Shown piece by piece: positions 9,283 through 22,981 of a DNA stretch of 64,000 nt. Under the pieces are notes generated by a model, which was given only the letters and a program-made list of their open reading frames with translations, was not told where the DNA came from and searched no databases. Every line of letters starts with the position of its first letter. The first letter of the stretch is position 1. A program made the position numbers and the translations under genes. The stretch is from Trinickia acidisoli (GTDB lineage: Bacteria; Pseudomonadota; Gammaproteobacteria; Burkholderiales; Burkholderiaceae). The stretch spans positions 310,001-374,000 of the forward strand of contig NZ_JAFLRG010000001.1 of NCBI RefSeq assembly GCF_017315725.1, in the 5' to 3' direction.

Positions 9283-9320
9283 GTCGCGCACCTGGGGCGA
9301 AGGACGTCGGAGGCGGGCGA

Positions 9321-10124
9321 TCACCAAGTCGCGCCGGGATGCTGGCGCGCAAGGCACTGCATTTCCGCGAGCAAAAAGCCCATGTGCTCGGAATGCTCGC
9401 CGTGCTTGCCCGTGGTCACGTGCTGAACGGGGACGGGTAGCGTCAGCGTGGCTTCGTCGAGTGCGGCTTGCACGTCGTGCAGCCAGGCGGTTTCGAAATC
9501 AGCGGCGCGCACGCCCAGCCCCGAGGCCGCTACGACGTCTTCGAGCGCGTCGGCCGCGAAGCACTCGCGCGTATAGGGCATCAGAAAGTCGAGCGCGGCT
9601 TGCGCGCGCCGATGCGACTCCTCGGTGCCGTCGCCCAAGCGCACGAGCCAATCGTGCGCATGCTGCAACTGATAGCGCGTTTCCTTGATCGACTTCGACG
9701 CGATCGCCGCGAGTTGCGCGTCCTTCGAGCCCTCCAGCGCCGTCCAGACGTGTGCCATCAGCGCGGTATAGAGGTAATTGCGCACGATCGTCACCGCGTA
9801 ATCGCGATTGCCGCGCGCGGTGCTGCCAAGCGGGCCATCGTGCGGCAACTCGACGAGCGTGTAGTTCGCGAATTCGCGCTCGGCGCGAAAGTAAGCGTAG
9901 TCGTCTTCGGTCTTGCTCGCGCCGGTCAGCGTGTGTTCGAGCGCCGCGGCATGCGAATAAAGCATGCGCGCCTGGCCGATGAGGTCGAGGCTCATGTTCG
10001 CGAGCGCGATGTCCTCTTCGAGCACCGGACCGTGACCGCACCACTCCGCGTTGCGCTGACCGAGGATCAGCGCGTTGTCCGCGAGACGCAGTACGTAGGA
10101 AAGATGTTCGGGCGTGGTCGTCAT
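9321..10124 (-). CDS. paaC: Phenylacetyl-CoA epoxidase structural subunit PaaC
   Basis: 267 residues from ATG 10124 (MTTTPEHLSYVLRLADNALILGQRNAEWCGHGP), seven bases after the paaB stop, with AAGAG upstream. It is a ferritin-like helical protein paired with PaaA. Recognisable stretches are LEEDIALANMSLDLIGQAR and IKETRYQLQHAHDWLVRLGDGTEES. The family lacks a working di-iron site and serves as a scaffold. The longer frame to 10337 overlaps paaB and is rejected. Confidence 0.95.
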   Translation of the reverse strand: MTTTPEHLSYVLRLADNALILGQRNAEWCGHGPVLEEDIALANMSLDLIGQARMLYSHAAALEHTLTGASKTEDDYAYFRAEREFANYTLVELPHDGPLGSTARGNRDYAVTIVRNYLYTALMAHVWTALEGSKDAQLAAIASKSIKETRYQLQHAHDWLVRLGDGTEESHRRAQAALDFLMPYTRECFAADALEDVVAASGLGVRAADFETAWLHDVQAALDEATLTLPVPVQHVTTGKHGEHSEHMGFLLAEMQCLARQHPGATW

Positions 10125-10131
10125 GACACTC

Positions 10132-10416
10132 TTACATGTGGTTGACTGCATCGGGCAGCGTATAGAACGTCGGGTGGCGGTAGATCTTGTCGCCGGCGGG
10201 CTCGAACAGGTCCGCCTTTTCGTTGGGATCGGAAGCCGTGATCGCCGAAGCGGGCACGACCCAAATGCTGACGCCCTCCTGGCGTCGCGTGTAGACGTCG
10301 CGCGCCATGCGTAGGGCCATCGACGCATCGGCGGCATGCAAGCTGCCGCAGTGCTTGTGGTCTAGGCCCTGCTTGCTGCGGACGAACACTTCCCAGATCG
10401 GCCATTCCTTGTTCAT
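10132..10416 (-). CDS. paaB: Phenylacetyl-CoA epoxidase small subunit PaaB
   Basis: 94 residues from ATG 10416, with AGGAGTGAG upstream. The start MNKEWPIWEVFVRSKQGLDHKH, the central HAADASMALRMARDVYTRR and the end HPTFYTLPDAVNHM are typical of PaaB, which bridges the PaaAC heterodimers. It sits 72 bases after paaA and 7 before paaC. Confidence 0.96.
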   Translation of the reverse strand: MNKEWPIWEVFVRSKQGLDHKHCGSLHAADASMALRMARDVYTRRQEGVSIWVVPASAITASDPNEKADLFEPAGDKIYRHPTFYTLPDAVNHM

Positions 10417-10488
10417 GAACTCACTCCTGAATGCTTGGCAACGCTGACTAATAATTGGCTGGGCGCGCGAGGCGCGATGAGCGATACG

Positions 10489-11487
10489 TCAAGCCGCTTC
10501 CTGCCGAGCGCGACGATCGACTTTTTCGGCGTGGGCGAGGGCTGCTTCACGCACCCAGGCGCCGTCCTCATGTGCTTTGACGCGCGTGGCGAGACGCTCC
10601 TTGTTGCACGGGCCGTCGCCGTTCACGACGCGCCAGAACGCGTCCCAGTCGATCGTGCCGTAGTCGTAGTGGCCGCGCGTCTCGTTCCACTTGAGGTCGG
10701 GGTCGGGCAGCGTCACGCCGAGCACCTTCGCTTGCTCGACGGTGGCGTCGACGAACTTTTGCCGCAGATCGTCGTTGGAGATTCGCTTGATGCCCCACTT
10801 CGACGATTGATTGCTGTGGATGGAATCCTTGTCGCTCGGACCGAACATCATCAGCACGGGCCACCACCAGCGATCGACGGCTTGCTGCACGAGTTCGCGT
10901 TGCGCGGCCGTGCCTTTCATCATCGCGAGCAGGGCATCGAAGCCTTGGCGCTGATGGAACGACTCCTCCTTGCAGATGCGGATCATCGCGCGTGCATAGG
11001 GCCCGTATGTGCAGCGGCACAGCGGGATCTGATTCATGATCGCGGCGCCGTCGACTAGCCAGCCGATCGCGCCCACGTCGGCCCAAGTTGGCGTCGGATA
11101 ATTGAAGATGCTCGAGTATTTGGCGCGGCCGCTGTGCAGCGCGTCGATCAGATGGTCGCGCGAGACGCCGAGCGTTTCGGCGGCACTATAGAGATAGAGC
11201 CCATGCCCGCCTTCGTCCTGCACCTTGGCGAGCAAGATGGCTTTGCGCTTGAGGCTGGGCGCGCGCGAGATCCAGTTGCCCTCGGGCAGCATGCCGACGA
11301 TTTCCGAGTGCGCGTGCTGCGAGATTTGCCGCACGAGCGTTTTGCGATAGGCATCCGGCATCCAGTCTTGCGGTTCGATCTTACCGTCGGCGGCGACCAC
11401 CGCGTCGAAGCGGTTCTGCTCGGGCGTGGCCGCGCCGGCATCGAGCGCCGCGACGTTGCCCGGGATGTCGAGGGATTGCGTATACAT
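10489..11487 (-). CDS. paaA: Phenylacetyl-CoA 1,2-epoxidase catalytic subunit
   Basis: 332 residues from ATG 11487 ([10 protein letters not shown]), the family start; a frame reaching 11535 would begin inside the promoter/operator. It is a ferritin-like di-iron monooxygenase. Carboxylate/His ligand regions are visible at VQDEGGHG (E92, H95) and KEESFHQRQ (E174-E175, H178). It epoxidises the ring of phenylacetyl-CoA, the first ring-attack step of the aerobic CoA-dependent pathway. First gene of paaABCDE. The ring-opening and beta-oxidation genes (paaFGHJKZ) are not in this window. Confidence 0.96.
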   Translation of the reverse strand: MYTQSLDIPGNVAALDAGAATPEQNRFDAVVAADGKIEPQDWMPDAYRKTLVRQISQHAHSEIVGMLPEGNWISRAPSLKRKAILLAKVQDEGGHGLYLYSAAETLGVSRDHLIDALHSGRAKYSSIFNYPTPTWADVGAIGWLVDGAAIMNQIPLCRCTYGPYARAMIRICKEESFHQRQGFDALLAMMKGTAAQRELVQQAVDRWWWPVLMMFGPSDKDSIHSNQSSKWGIKRISNDDLRQKFVDATVEQAKVLGVTLPDPDLKWNETRGHYDYGTIDWDAFWRVVNGDGPCNKERLATRVKAHEDGAWVREAALAHAEKVDRRARQEAA

Positions 11488-11523
11488 GGGGAACGGTCTC
11501 GTCCTGGGTTGTACGTTGTGGCG

Positions 11524-11551
11524 AGTATAAATCAACCGACCGGTCGGTTAA
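11524..11551 (-). promoter_or_regulatory. paaA promoter with embedded TetR-type operator
   Basis: Read on the minus strand there is a -35-like TTAACC (11546-11551) and a -10 TATACT (11524-11529), separated by 16 bases. The perfect 16-bp palindrome AACCGACCGGTCGGTT occupies 11534-11549, covering most of the spacer. Such placement would block RNA polymerase, fitting repression by the TetR protein encoded downstream. The palindrome is seen directly; the regulator assignment is inferred from context. Confidence 0.8.
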
Positions 11552-11688
11552 TAAATTATTTTTCGGGGCCGGATGAAAGGAGGGCAGATTCTGCGATCGG
11601 AGGGATGAAGGGCCGCGGCTCGCGGCATCGCTGCGGGCTGCTAGACTGAAGACATCGTCTTTTGACCTACGTGCGCTGCATTGCGATC

Positions 11689-11871
11689 ATGACGACCGTC
11701 TATTTCGTAAAAACCGGCGAGCAGTATCTTTGCCCCGGGGAAGACGGCGACGTTGGCTTGACGCCGTCGTTAGAGGAAGCCGAGCATTTCCTTTCCTATG
11801 AGGAGGCGGAACTCGCCGCGCGCGAGAACGCCGGGCCGGGCTACCTGATCATTACCCAGCACCGCCAGTGA
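11689..11871 (+). CDS. Small protein of unknown function
   Basis: 60 residues from ATG 11689 (MTTVYFVKTGEQYLCPGEDG); a TTG at 11662 would add nine residues. The composition is that of a compact acidic soluble protein (SLEEAEHFLSYEEAELAAREN), with neither signal peptide nor membrane segment. No clear ribosome site precedes it. The protein-like hydrophobic/acidic pattern and compatible codon use favour a real gene, but it could be a chance frame between divergent transcription units. Confidence 0.5.
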   Translation: MTTVYFVKTGEQYLCPGEDGDVGLTPSLEEAEHFLSYEEAELAARENAGPGYLIITQHRQ

Positions 11872-11894
11872 TGCGCAGTCGTTGCCGGCGATCG

Positions 11895-12374
11895 CTACTT
11901 GGCCATGCCCCACGATACGAGCACGCCGTGGATGCTGCGCGCGTACTGGTCACGCAGCGAAGGCGTTTCCGAGTGATAGGCGCCGATCGCATGCCACGTA
12001 TTTCCGTAACGGATCATCTTCTGCTTGAGCATCCAGGCGGCCACATACGTATTGACGCACGGATCCTTGAGCGCGCCGGGCGGCACGCCATAGCGGCGCA
12101 GTTCGACAAAGTGCACGGAGTTGATCTGCGCTTGCCCGACGTCGATGCTGCCGTCGGCGTTGCGGTGCACGGCATCGGGGTTGCCTTTCGATTCGTACCA
12201 GGCGATCGCGCGCAGGATGAGCGGATTGACGCCTTGATACGCGCCCGCCCGGGCGAAGCAGTCCTCGGCGGCTTGAGCGGCGATCGGGGCGCCGGGCAAG
12301 CACGCGATCGCCAGTGCGGCTGCGACTAGCCGCGCGCGGGCCGGGCGGGAGGCGAGAAGGAAGGATGACGTCAT
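11895..12374 (-). CDS. IagB-type lytic transglycosylase, secreted
   Basis: 159 residues. A signal peptide occupies about residues 1-36 (LVAAALAIACLPGAPIAAQA, with AQA-AE cleavage). The mature part is a compact SLT domain: catalytic Glu61 in AIAWYESKGNP, SIDVGQAQINS (residues 76-86), LKDPCVNTYVAAWML and YGNTWHAIGAYHS. Two cysteines may form a disulfide. IagB/HpaH-type enzymes open peptidoglycan for type III secretion, pilus or conjugation machines. Here it is the last of three same-strand envelope genes with no secretion apparatus in view. Confidence 0.88.
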   Translation of the reverse strand: MTSSFLLASRPARARLVAAALAIACLPGAPIAAQAAEDCFARAGAYQGVNPLILRAIAWYESKGNPDAVHRNADGSIDVGQAQINSVHFVELRRYGVPPGALKDPCVNTYVAAWMLKQKMIRYGNTWHAIGAYHSETPSLRDQYARSIHGVLVSWGMAK

Positions 12375-12409
12375 GGCCGAGATTCCAACAGAGAGATGAT
12401 CGCCCGCCG

Positions 12410-12829
12410 CTACCGCGTGGACGCCACGGAAACCGCGGTCGCACTCACTCGCGGATCGCGAGTGGCACTGAGTAGTGCGTTGTCCAGCTTGCGGTCGACC
12501 TCGGCCAAATACGCTTCGGACTCGTCGCTGACGACCACGCGGATGCTCGGCTCGACGACAGCCTTATGCCAGGCGGCCCGGCGGGCCCTTTTGCCGGAGT
12601 GGCGGCCGCTCGTGATGGGTGCTGCCTCTTCTACTTGCTCCGCGGCTGACGGCGGCAGCGAGGCGAGCGACGGCAGCGGCGGGAAGAGTTGGCTCGGGCC
12701 CGCGCTTTCGGTCGGCGGCTTGACCGAGAGCACGGACGCACCGCCGAGGGCGTTCGTTTGAGCATGGGCGGGCAGCGCGGCCGCGAGGGCGACGAGCCCG
12801 GCCAGAGGTAGGGAGAAACGGAAAATCAT
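12410..12829 (-). CDS. Secreted protein of unknown function
   Basis: 139 residues from ATG 12829, with TCCGGAGACGATC upstream. A signal peptide is clear (MIFRFSLPLAGLVALAAALPAHA-QT). The mature region begins with a Pro/Ser-rich stretch (SQLFPPLPSLASLPPSAA), then a basic patch (GKRARRAAWHK), then a possible helix (ESEAYLAEVDRKLDNALL). I recognise no family. It lies 15 bases after the lipoprotein gene and 35 before the transglycosylase gene, so probably the middle gene of an operon. Confidence 0.68.
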   Translation of the reverse strand: MIFRFSLPLAGLVALAAALPAHAQTNALGGASVLSVKPPTESAGPSQLFPPLPSLASLPPSAAEQVEEAAPITSGRHSGKRARRAAWHKAVVEPSIRVVVSDESEAYLAEVDRKLDNALLSATRDPRVSATAVSVASTR

Positions 12830-12844
12830 GATCGTCTCCGGAGG

Positions 12845-13231
12845 CTATTCGGTTGGCACGACTTGCACGCTGTAGGGCTGGCAACTGCTGACCGTGACGT
12901 TTTCGATCCGGACGGAACCCCCGCGCGCGGGCGCGATGCCGCGTTTGACCGACTGATTCAGATAGGGGAAGTCTTGCGTCAAGGCGGCGATGACGATCGT
13001 CGTCGGCTGCTGTTGCTTCGAAGCCACCGCGCCGACTTTGGCGAGCACCTCCGTCAGATGTGCGTCGCGCGCCCCGAGTGCATCGGCGGGAATCGTGATG
13101 TCGACGAGTTTGGCCGGCGGTGGGGTCGTCGATGCCGAAGCCGTTTGCCTGTCGTCGTTCGATCGCAAGGCTTGAATCTGCGCGCACCCGGATAGGGCTG
13201 CGACGATAAGAAGGCAGGTGAGGGCTTTCAC
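12845..13231 (-). CDS. Lipoprotein of unknown function
   Basis: 128 residues from a GTG at 13231, six bases after GGAG; an upstream GTG at 13246 has no such site. The N-terminus MKALTCLLIVAALSGCAQ has a lipoprotein box (LSGC), so Cys16 should be lipidated. The mature part has an acidic/Ala region (ITIPADALGARDAHLTEVLAKVGA) and the stretch TIVIAALTQDFPYLNQSVKRGI. Small lipoproteins beside lytic transglycosylases occur in pilus and secretion loci. No function can be assigned. Confidence 0.7.
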   Translation of the reverse strand: MKALTCLLIVAALSGCAQIQALRSNDDRQTASASTTPPPAKLVDITIPADALGARDAHLTEVLAKVGAVASKQQQPTTIVIAALTQDFPYLNQSVKRGIAPARGGSVRIENVTVSSCQPYSVQVVPTE

Positions 13232-13573
13232 GTTGATCTCCGACACTGAGAAGTGAGTTATCGGCAGTGAAAGCCCATTGATTAAAACTGATGAAAACGA
13301 ACCGAGGGAAAACCCGAGGGGCGGGGGCGCGGAATTTGGCCCGGTGTTGCGTTCTGATAATGGTCTGCCGTCCCGTCGGGCTCAACCAGTGCTCGAAGGA
13401 CGATCACGTGCCTGCCTGCCGGGCGTCGGCGAGTGCATTAATTGGGGCGGTATAGACGTTTCGACCGGGGTGGATCGCCGCGTCGTGGCAAGGCGCTGCG
13501 AACGCTTATCTTGAATGCGCGCGTCAGGCACAATCGCCGCTTCGATCGCTCTTTCCGGGATTCCCCTCGCACT
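13232..13573. other. Divergent intergenic region, lipoprotein operon versus SGNH hydrolase
   Basis: About 340 bases with no supportable gene. The first 60 bases next to the lipoprotein gene are AT-rich (around 13275-13300) and could carry its promoter. I find no clear consensus pair or palindrome. Frames reading through from 13442 into the hydrolase lack a plausible protein start. Confidence 0.4.
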
Positions 13574-14866
13574 ATGTTTTTCCGTAACGATTCGCGTGCA
13601 CTGCGCGTGTTGATGTCCGCGTTGCTCACTTCCGTATGCATTGCCGGTGCAGCACAAGCGCGTGCGGCCGCCCCGGCACAGGCGCCCGGCGGCTGGGTGA
13701 CCGCTTGGGCGACAGCCTTGCAGTCGATCCCCGATTTGTCCAATCCGCCGCCGCTCTACCGGACGCCCGACGTTGCCGGCCGCACCGTTCGGCAAATCGT
13801 CTACCCGACGGTGCCCGGACGTGGCGCGCGCATCCGCATCAGCAACGTGTACGGGCGCGGCCCGCTAATGCTGACCGACGTCATGCTCGCGCGCTCTGCC
13901 GGCGGCGCCGCGACGCAGCCCGGCACGGCCGTGCGCGTGACCTTCGGCGGTAGGCCGTCGATTACCCTGAAGCCGGGCGCCGAAATCGACAGCGACCTCA
14001 TTCAGACGACGTTGACGGCCGGCGAGCCCTACGCGATCAGCCTGGTCGCGGGGGCGCACCAGACACTGAGCGCCTGGCACCGCGTTGCGAACCAAGTCAA
14101 TTACGTGTCGACCGAGGGCGACCATGCCGCCGATGCGACGTCGAGCGCATACCCGCGCAAGTTCACCGAATCGGCATGGGTGAGTGCACTCGACGTGCGC
14201 GCGCCGAACGCCGTCGCAATTGCCGCTATCGGCGATTCGATCACCGACGGGCTGCGTTCGAGCTTGAACCGGAATCGCCGCTGGCCTGACGGCTTGGCGC
14301 ACCGGCTTGGCGAAGCCGGCAGCGCGCCGATAGCCGTGCTCAATCTCGGTATCAGCGGCAATCGCTTGCTGAGCGATTCGGCTTGCTACGGCGAGGCGCT
14401 GGACCGGAGGTTCGATCGTGACGCGCTCGGCCACGCAGGCGTCGGCGCTGTGATCTTGCTGATCGGCATCAACGACATCAATTTTCCCTCGATGCCGCCG
14501 CGCGCCGGGCTCGACTGTGACTTTCCGCATACGGCGGTAACAGCGCGCGATCTGATCGACGGCTATCGGCGTTTGATCGAGCGTGCCCACCGCAGCGGCA
14601 TGCGCATTTACGGGGCGACGCTGACGCCGGCGTCGCTCCCGCCGGCGCGCGAGGCTATTCGTACGGCAGTCAACGACTGGATTCGCACGAGCCACGCATT
14701 TGATGGCGTGGTGGATTTCGATGCCGCGCTGCGCGATCGCGCGCATCCGGGCGAACTGCAGCGTCGTTTCGATAGCGGCGACCATATTCACCCGAACGAC
14801 GACGGCTACGCTGCGATGGCCACGGCCGTGCCGCTCGATGCGATCGTGTCGGCTGCGCGCCGCTAG
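13574..14866 (+). CDS. Secreted SGNH/GDSL-family hydrolase
   Basis: 430 residues from ATG 13574, chosen because it gives a signal peptide (RALRVLMSALLTSVCIAGAAQARAA). A beta-rich N-terminal region includes GGWVTAWATALQ and RTVRQIVYPTVPGRGARIRISN. The SGNH core follows with block I AIGDSITDG (nucleophile Ser near residue 222), block II LGISGNR, block III LLIGINDINF and block V DHIHPNDDGY (catalytic Asp/His). Family members hydrolyse ester bonds in lipids, acetylated sugars or rhamnogalacturonan; the substrate here is unknown. It stands alone before the rRNA promoter. Confidence 0.9.
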   Translation: MFFRNDSRALRVLMSALLTSVCIAGAAQARAAAPAQAPGGWVTAWATALQSIPDLSNPPPLYRTPDVAGRTVRQIVYPTVPGRGARIRISNVYGRGPLMLTDVMLARSAGGAATQPGTAVRVTFGGRPSITLKPGAEIDSDLIQTTLTAGEPYAISLVAGAHQTLSAWHRVANQVNYVSTEGDHAADATSSAYPRKFTESAWVSALDVRAPNAVAIAAIGDSITDGLRSSLNRNRRWPDGLAHRLGEAGSAPIAVLNLGISGNRLLSDSACYGEALDRRFDRDALGHAGVGAVILLIGINDINFPSMPPRAGLDCDFPHTAVTARDLIDGYRRLIERAHRSGMRIYGATLTPASLPPAREAIRTAVNDWIRTSHAFDGVVDFDAALRDRAHPGELQRRFDSGDHIHPNDDGYAAMATAVPLDAIVSAARR

Positions 14867-14995
14867 CGAAAAAAAGATGCGTCATACCCTTGTCACAAGA
14901 GGCGGGTTTGACCTACTATTCGCTTCCTCCTTTGGGAGACGGCGATGAAGCGAGCGCCGGCGTCAACGAGTTTTAAGCGATGTGCTAAAAAACAG

Positions 14996-15024
14996 TTGAC
15001 GGTATGTGCAAGGTTCTGCATAAT
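14996..15024 (+). promoter_or_regulatory. rRNA operon P1-type promoter
   Basis: TTGACG (14996-15001) and CATAAT (15019-15024) are separated by exactly 17 bases, about 295 bases before 16S. The upstream segment is A/T-rich (TTTTAAGCGATGTGCTAAAA), resembling an UP element. Confidence 0.85.
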
Positions 15025-15318
15025 CTCGTTTCTCTGCTGCTGACGCAGCAACGCAAGACGGTCGGTGCTGGAAGGGTGGTTATTCTGGTGCTGCTGGTTG
15101 AGCGACGCGATCTTTAAAAATTTACAGCCGATAAGTGTGGGCGCTTGATGGCGAACGCGAGGTTGGGTCTTCGGGCCTGGCCGGAAGCGAAAGTATCAAG
15201 CCTCACACAGTATTGAGGTAGGGTTCATCGAGAGATGGATTCGACCTGTCAGTACGTTGAGTGAGCGACCGATTCAAGACGTAGGTAACTACGTGAATCG
15301 AAAACAGTAACAGGCATT
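15025..15318 (+). other. rRNA operon leader with boxA-like site and 16S processing arm
   Basis: The leader holds a boxA-like antitermination site (GATCTTTAAA, 15109-15118). A 22-base segment (15124-15145) pairs with 16874-16895 after 16S apart from wobble pairs. This is the expected RNase III processing stem that loops out the 16S precursor. A similar boxA-like GATCTTTAAC is found before 23S at 17231. Confidence 0.75.
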
Positions 15319-16850
<1,532 letters not shown>

Positions 16851-16913
16851 TCGAGCTGACGTGTTCAAGGTTGAGCGCTCACGCTTATCGGCTGTAGATC
16901 AAGACAGACTCAG

Positions 16914-16990
16914 GGGTCTGTAGCTCAGTTGGTTAGAGCACCGTCTTGATAAGGCGGGGGTCGTTGGTTCGAATCCAACCAGACCCACCA
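16914..16990 (+). tRNA. tRNA-Ile(GAT)
   Basis: Cloverleaf with acceptor GGGTCTG/CAGACCC, anticodon GAT in CTTGATAAG, T-loop GTTCGAATC and encoded CCA. Lies in the 16S-23S spacer. Confidence 0.98.
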
Positions 16991-17051
16991 TATGTCTGCG
17001 CCCCTGGGGAGCTCATCGAAGAGGTGGGCTGTCTGTGTCTGTACTGAGTGA

Positions 17052-17127
17052 GGGGGCATAGCTCAGCTGGGAGAGCACCTGCTTTGCAAGCAGGGGGTCG
17101 TCGGTTCGATCCCGTCTGCCTCCACCA
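17052..17127 (+). tRNA. tRNA-Ala(TGC)
   Basis: Acceptor GGGGGCA/TGCCTCC, anticodon TGC in CTTTGCAAG, T-loop GTTCGATCC, encoded CCA. Second tRNA of the rRNA spacer. Confidence 0.98.
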
Positions 17128-17493
17128 ACCACCAATGACAAGGGTTCGGCGCAAGGCGTTGCGCAGGAAGAGTCTTTGTCATTGGCGATTGAGCCAGTCA
17201 GAGCGACTGAAGTAGTCCGAGTCGGCTGTCGATCTTTAACAATCTGGAAGAAGTAGTAATGGATATTGGAAGCGTCTATGAGATGGACGTGGAAGATATC
17301 GATGGGTAGTGATTGTATCAAGTATGAAAAGTGATCGAAAGATGACTTGGAATACGGCACAACGCGAGAACTCAAACCTGTAGTGCGAGTGGTTCTAACC
17401 CCGTAGGTGGTACCTTCTAGGTGCCCCGCAAGGGGGCGAGCCCAGAGTAAGCGCTAAAGCGCTAACTCTGGCCGCGAGACGCTCTCGTTATAG
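17128..17493 (+). other. Spacer between tRNA-Ala and 23S with processing elements
   Basis: 366 bases without a gene. It contains a boxA-like GATCTTTAAC (17231-17240). At its 3' end is a 20-base arm (17475-17494) that pairs with 20374-20393 after 23S, the RNase III stem for the 23S precursor. Confidence 0.7.
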
Positions 17494-20376
<2,883 letters not shown>

Positions 20377-20602
20377 ATAACCGGAGCGTTTCGCCTTCAG
20401 TGTGTGTGCCTCAGCACCGACTGAAGAGCACCCCCGAACGGGGGCTCAGCGCTCAAGGTTTGACTCGCGTATCCGTGCCACGCAATCACCCCCCATCGAT
20501 CACCCCCCCATTACACCGAGACACCGAGCCCGCCCACACCGCGCGCTCAATACTTCTTCCCAGATTGGCTATGCGGCCCACAAGCCTCGTAGCAACAAGT
20601 CA

Positions 20603-20719
20603 TGCCTGATGATCATAGCGAGTTGGTACCACCCCTTCCCATCCCGAACAGGACCGTGAAACGACTCCACGCCAATGATAGTGCGGATTGCCCGTGTGAA
20701 AGTAGGTCATCGTCAGGCT
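20603..20719 (+). rRNA. rrf: 5S ribosomal RNA
   Basis: Starts TGCCTGATGATCATAGCGAG and ends GTCAGGCT, so the terminal helix closes. The conserved CCCATCCCGAACAGG and GAAAGTAGG stretches are present. The 226-base spacer from 23S contains a short duplicated C-rich motif (20485-20510) and no tRNA. Confidence 0.95.
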
Positions 20720-20728
20720 CCCTACCCT

Positions 20729-20771
20729 ACAAACCCCCGTTAGCGCGCCCGCTACCGGGGGTTTGTGCTTT
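20729..20771 (+). terminator. rRNA operon terminator
   Basis: An 11-bp perfect stem ACAAACCCCCG / CGGGGGTTTGT (20729-20739 with 20756-20766) is followed by GCTTTA just after 5S. The T-run is short, but the position and stem strength fit an intrinsic terminator. Confidence 0.85.
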
Positions 20772-20836
20772 ATGCTCGAACAAAAAGTCTCGTTGTATAG
20801 ATGAGAGCGCCGACTCCTGAAGCGCGTGCGTAAGGC

Positions 20837-20865
20837 TTGACACGGCACGACTTTGTCTTCATAAT
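20837..20865 (+). promoter_or_regulatory. Promoter of the tRNA-tuf-secE-nusG unit
   Basis: TTGACA (20837-20842), a 17-base spacer and CATAAT (20860-20865), ending 14 bases before tRNA-Tyr. The -10 is identical to that of the rRNA promoter, and both are followed within seven bases by TTCTCTG. Confidence 0.88.
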
Positions 20866-20879
20866 TGTCCGTTCTCTGC

Positions 20880-20965
20880 GGAGGGGTGCCCGAGTGGCTA
20901 AAGGGGGCAGACTGTAAATCTGTTGGCTTACGCCTACGTTGGTTCGAATCCAACCTCCTCCACCA
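20880..20965 (+). tRNA. tRNA-Tyr(GTA)
   Basis: 86-base class II tRNA with a long variable arm. Acceptor GGAGGGG pairs with CTCCTCC with one G-U. Anticodon GTA in CTGTAAAT, encoded CCA. Confidence 0.97.
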
Positions 20966-21008
20966 GAATATGCAGGCCGTGGTGCGGCAGGGAATCGCGA
21001 AGGCCCTC

Positions 21009-21082
21009 GCGGGTGTAGCTCAATGGTAGAGCAGAAGCCTTCCAAGCTTATGACGAGGGTTCGATTCCCTTCACCCGCTCCA
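21009..21082 (+). tRNA. tRNA-Gly(TCC)
   Basis: 74 bases. Acceptor GCGGGTG/CACCCGC, anticodon TCC in CTTCCAAG, T-loop GTTCGATTC, discriminator T, encoded CCA. Confidence 0.97.
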
Positions 21083-21097
21083 ATGCCAAGAAGTACT

Positions 21098-21172
<75 letters not shown>

Positions 21173-21234
21173 GTAGCTGTCATTGGTTGTTTGCGTGCGG
21201 CGCAACATACGGAAAATCCTCTTAGGAGTCGAAA

Positions 21235-22425
<1,191 letters not shown>

Positions 22426-22455
22426 GCCAGTTAATTCTCGTTGATCGGTGGTTTC

Positions 22456-22479
22456 GGGGTTGGCTGTAGAGTCAACCCC
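22456..22479 (+). other. Hairpin between tuf1 and tRNA-Trp
   Basis: A 7-bp stem GGGGTTG/CAACCCC (22456-22462 with 22473-22479) lies 9 bases before tRNA-Trp and has no T-run. It may mark RNA processing rather than termination. Confidence 0.4.
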
Positions 22480-22488
22480 AAATGGTTT

Positions 22489-22564
22489 AGGGGTATAGCT
22501 CAACTGGCAGAGCGTCGGTCTCCAAAACCGAAGGTTGGGGGTTCGATTCCCTCTGCCCCTGCCA
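22489..22564 (+). tRNA. tRNA-Trp(CCA)
   Basis: 76 bases. Acceptor AGGGGTA/TGCCCCT, anticodon CCA in TCTCCAAAA, T-loop GTTCGATTC, encoded CCA. Placed between tuf1 and secE as in other proteobacteria. Confidence 0.97.
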
Positions 22565-22599
22565 AAATTCTGCGCTGAATAGGCGCACGTTAGGGTGTT

Positions 22600-22980
22600 A
22601 TGGCGAATCCTTCCGTCGAAGCTGTGGATACTTCCAGCGACAAGTTGATGGTCATCGCGGGCGTATTGCTGGTCTTGGCCGGATTCGTGGGTTTCTTCTG
22701 GCTGAGTGGTCAGGAATGGTATGTGCGCGGCGCGGCGCTTGCTGTCGGCGTCGTTGCCGGTGTAGTGGTTGGTCTCCTCTCCTCCCCCGGTAAGAGCTTT
22801 ATCGCTTTCGCCAAGGACTCCTACAAGGAAGTCCGCAAGGTTGTTTGGCCGACTCGCAAGGAGGCAACGCAAACCACGCTCGTAGTCTTCGGCTTCGTGC
22901 TGGTGATGGCGGTGCTGCTGTGGATCAGCGATAAATCCATCGAATGGGTCATTTTCTCGGCGATTCTGGGTTGGAAATGA
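22600..22980 (+). CDS. secE: Preprotein translocase subunit SecE
   Basis: 126 residues with three membrane segments (about 17-36, 44-62 and 95-115), the long proteobacterial form. The conserved cytoplasmic amphipathic segment is [24 protein letters not shown]. SecE clamps SecY in the inner-membrane translocon. The stop is one base before the nusG ATG, so the two are probably translationally coupled. Confidence 0.98.
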   Translation: MANPSVEAVDTSSDKLMVIAGVLLVLAGFVGFFWLSGQEWYVRGAALAVGVVAGVVVGLLSSPGKSFIAFAKDSYKEVRKVVWPTRKEATQTTLVVFGFVLVMAVLLWISDKSIEWVIFSAILGWK

Positions 22981-22981
22981 T

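Noticed and set aside
13232-13573. Search for an hrpII box (CGAA-N16-CGAA on the plus strand) before the lipoprotein/transglycosylase operon
   Set aside because: No pair with 16-base spacing was found, so the IagB-type operon cannot be tied to HrpB control from its promoter.
20485-20510. Short C-rich direct repeat in the 23S-5S spacer (ATCACCCCCC twice)
   Set aside because: Only two imperfect copies about 13 bases apart. Probably local slippage with no sign of function; not a CRISPR or iteron array.
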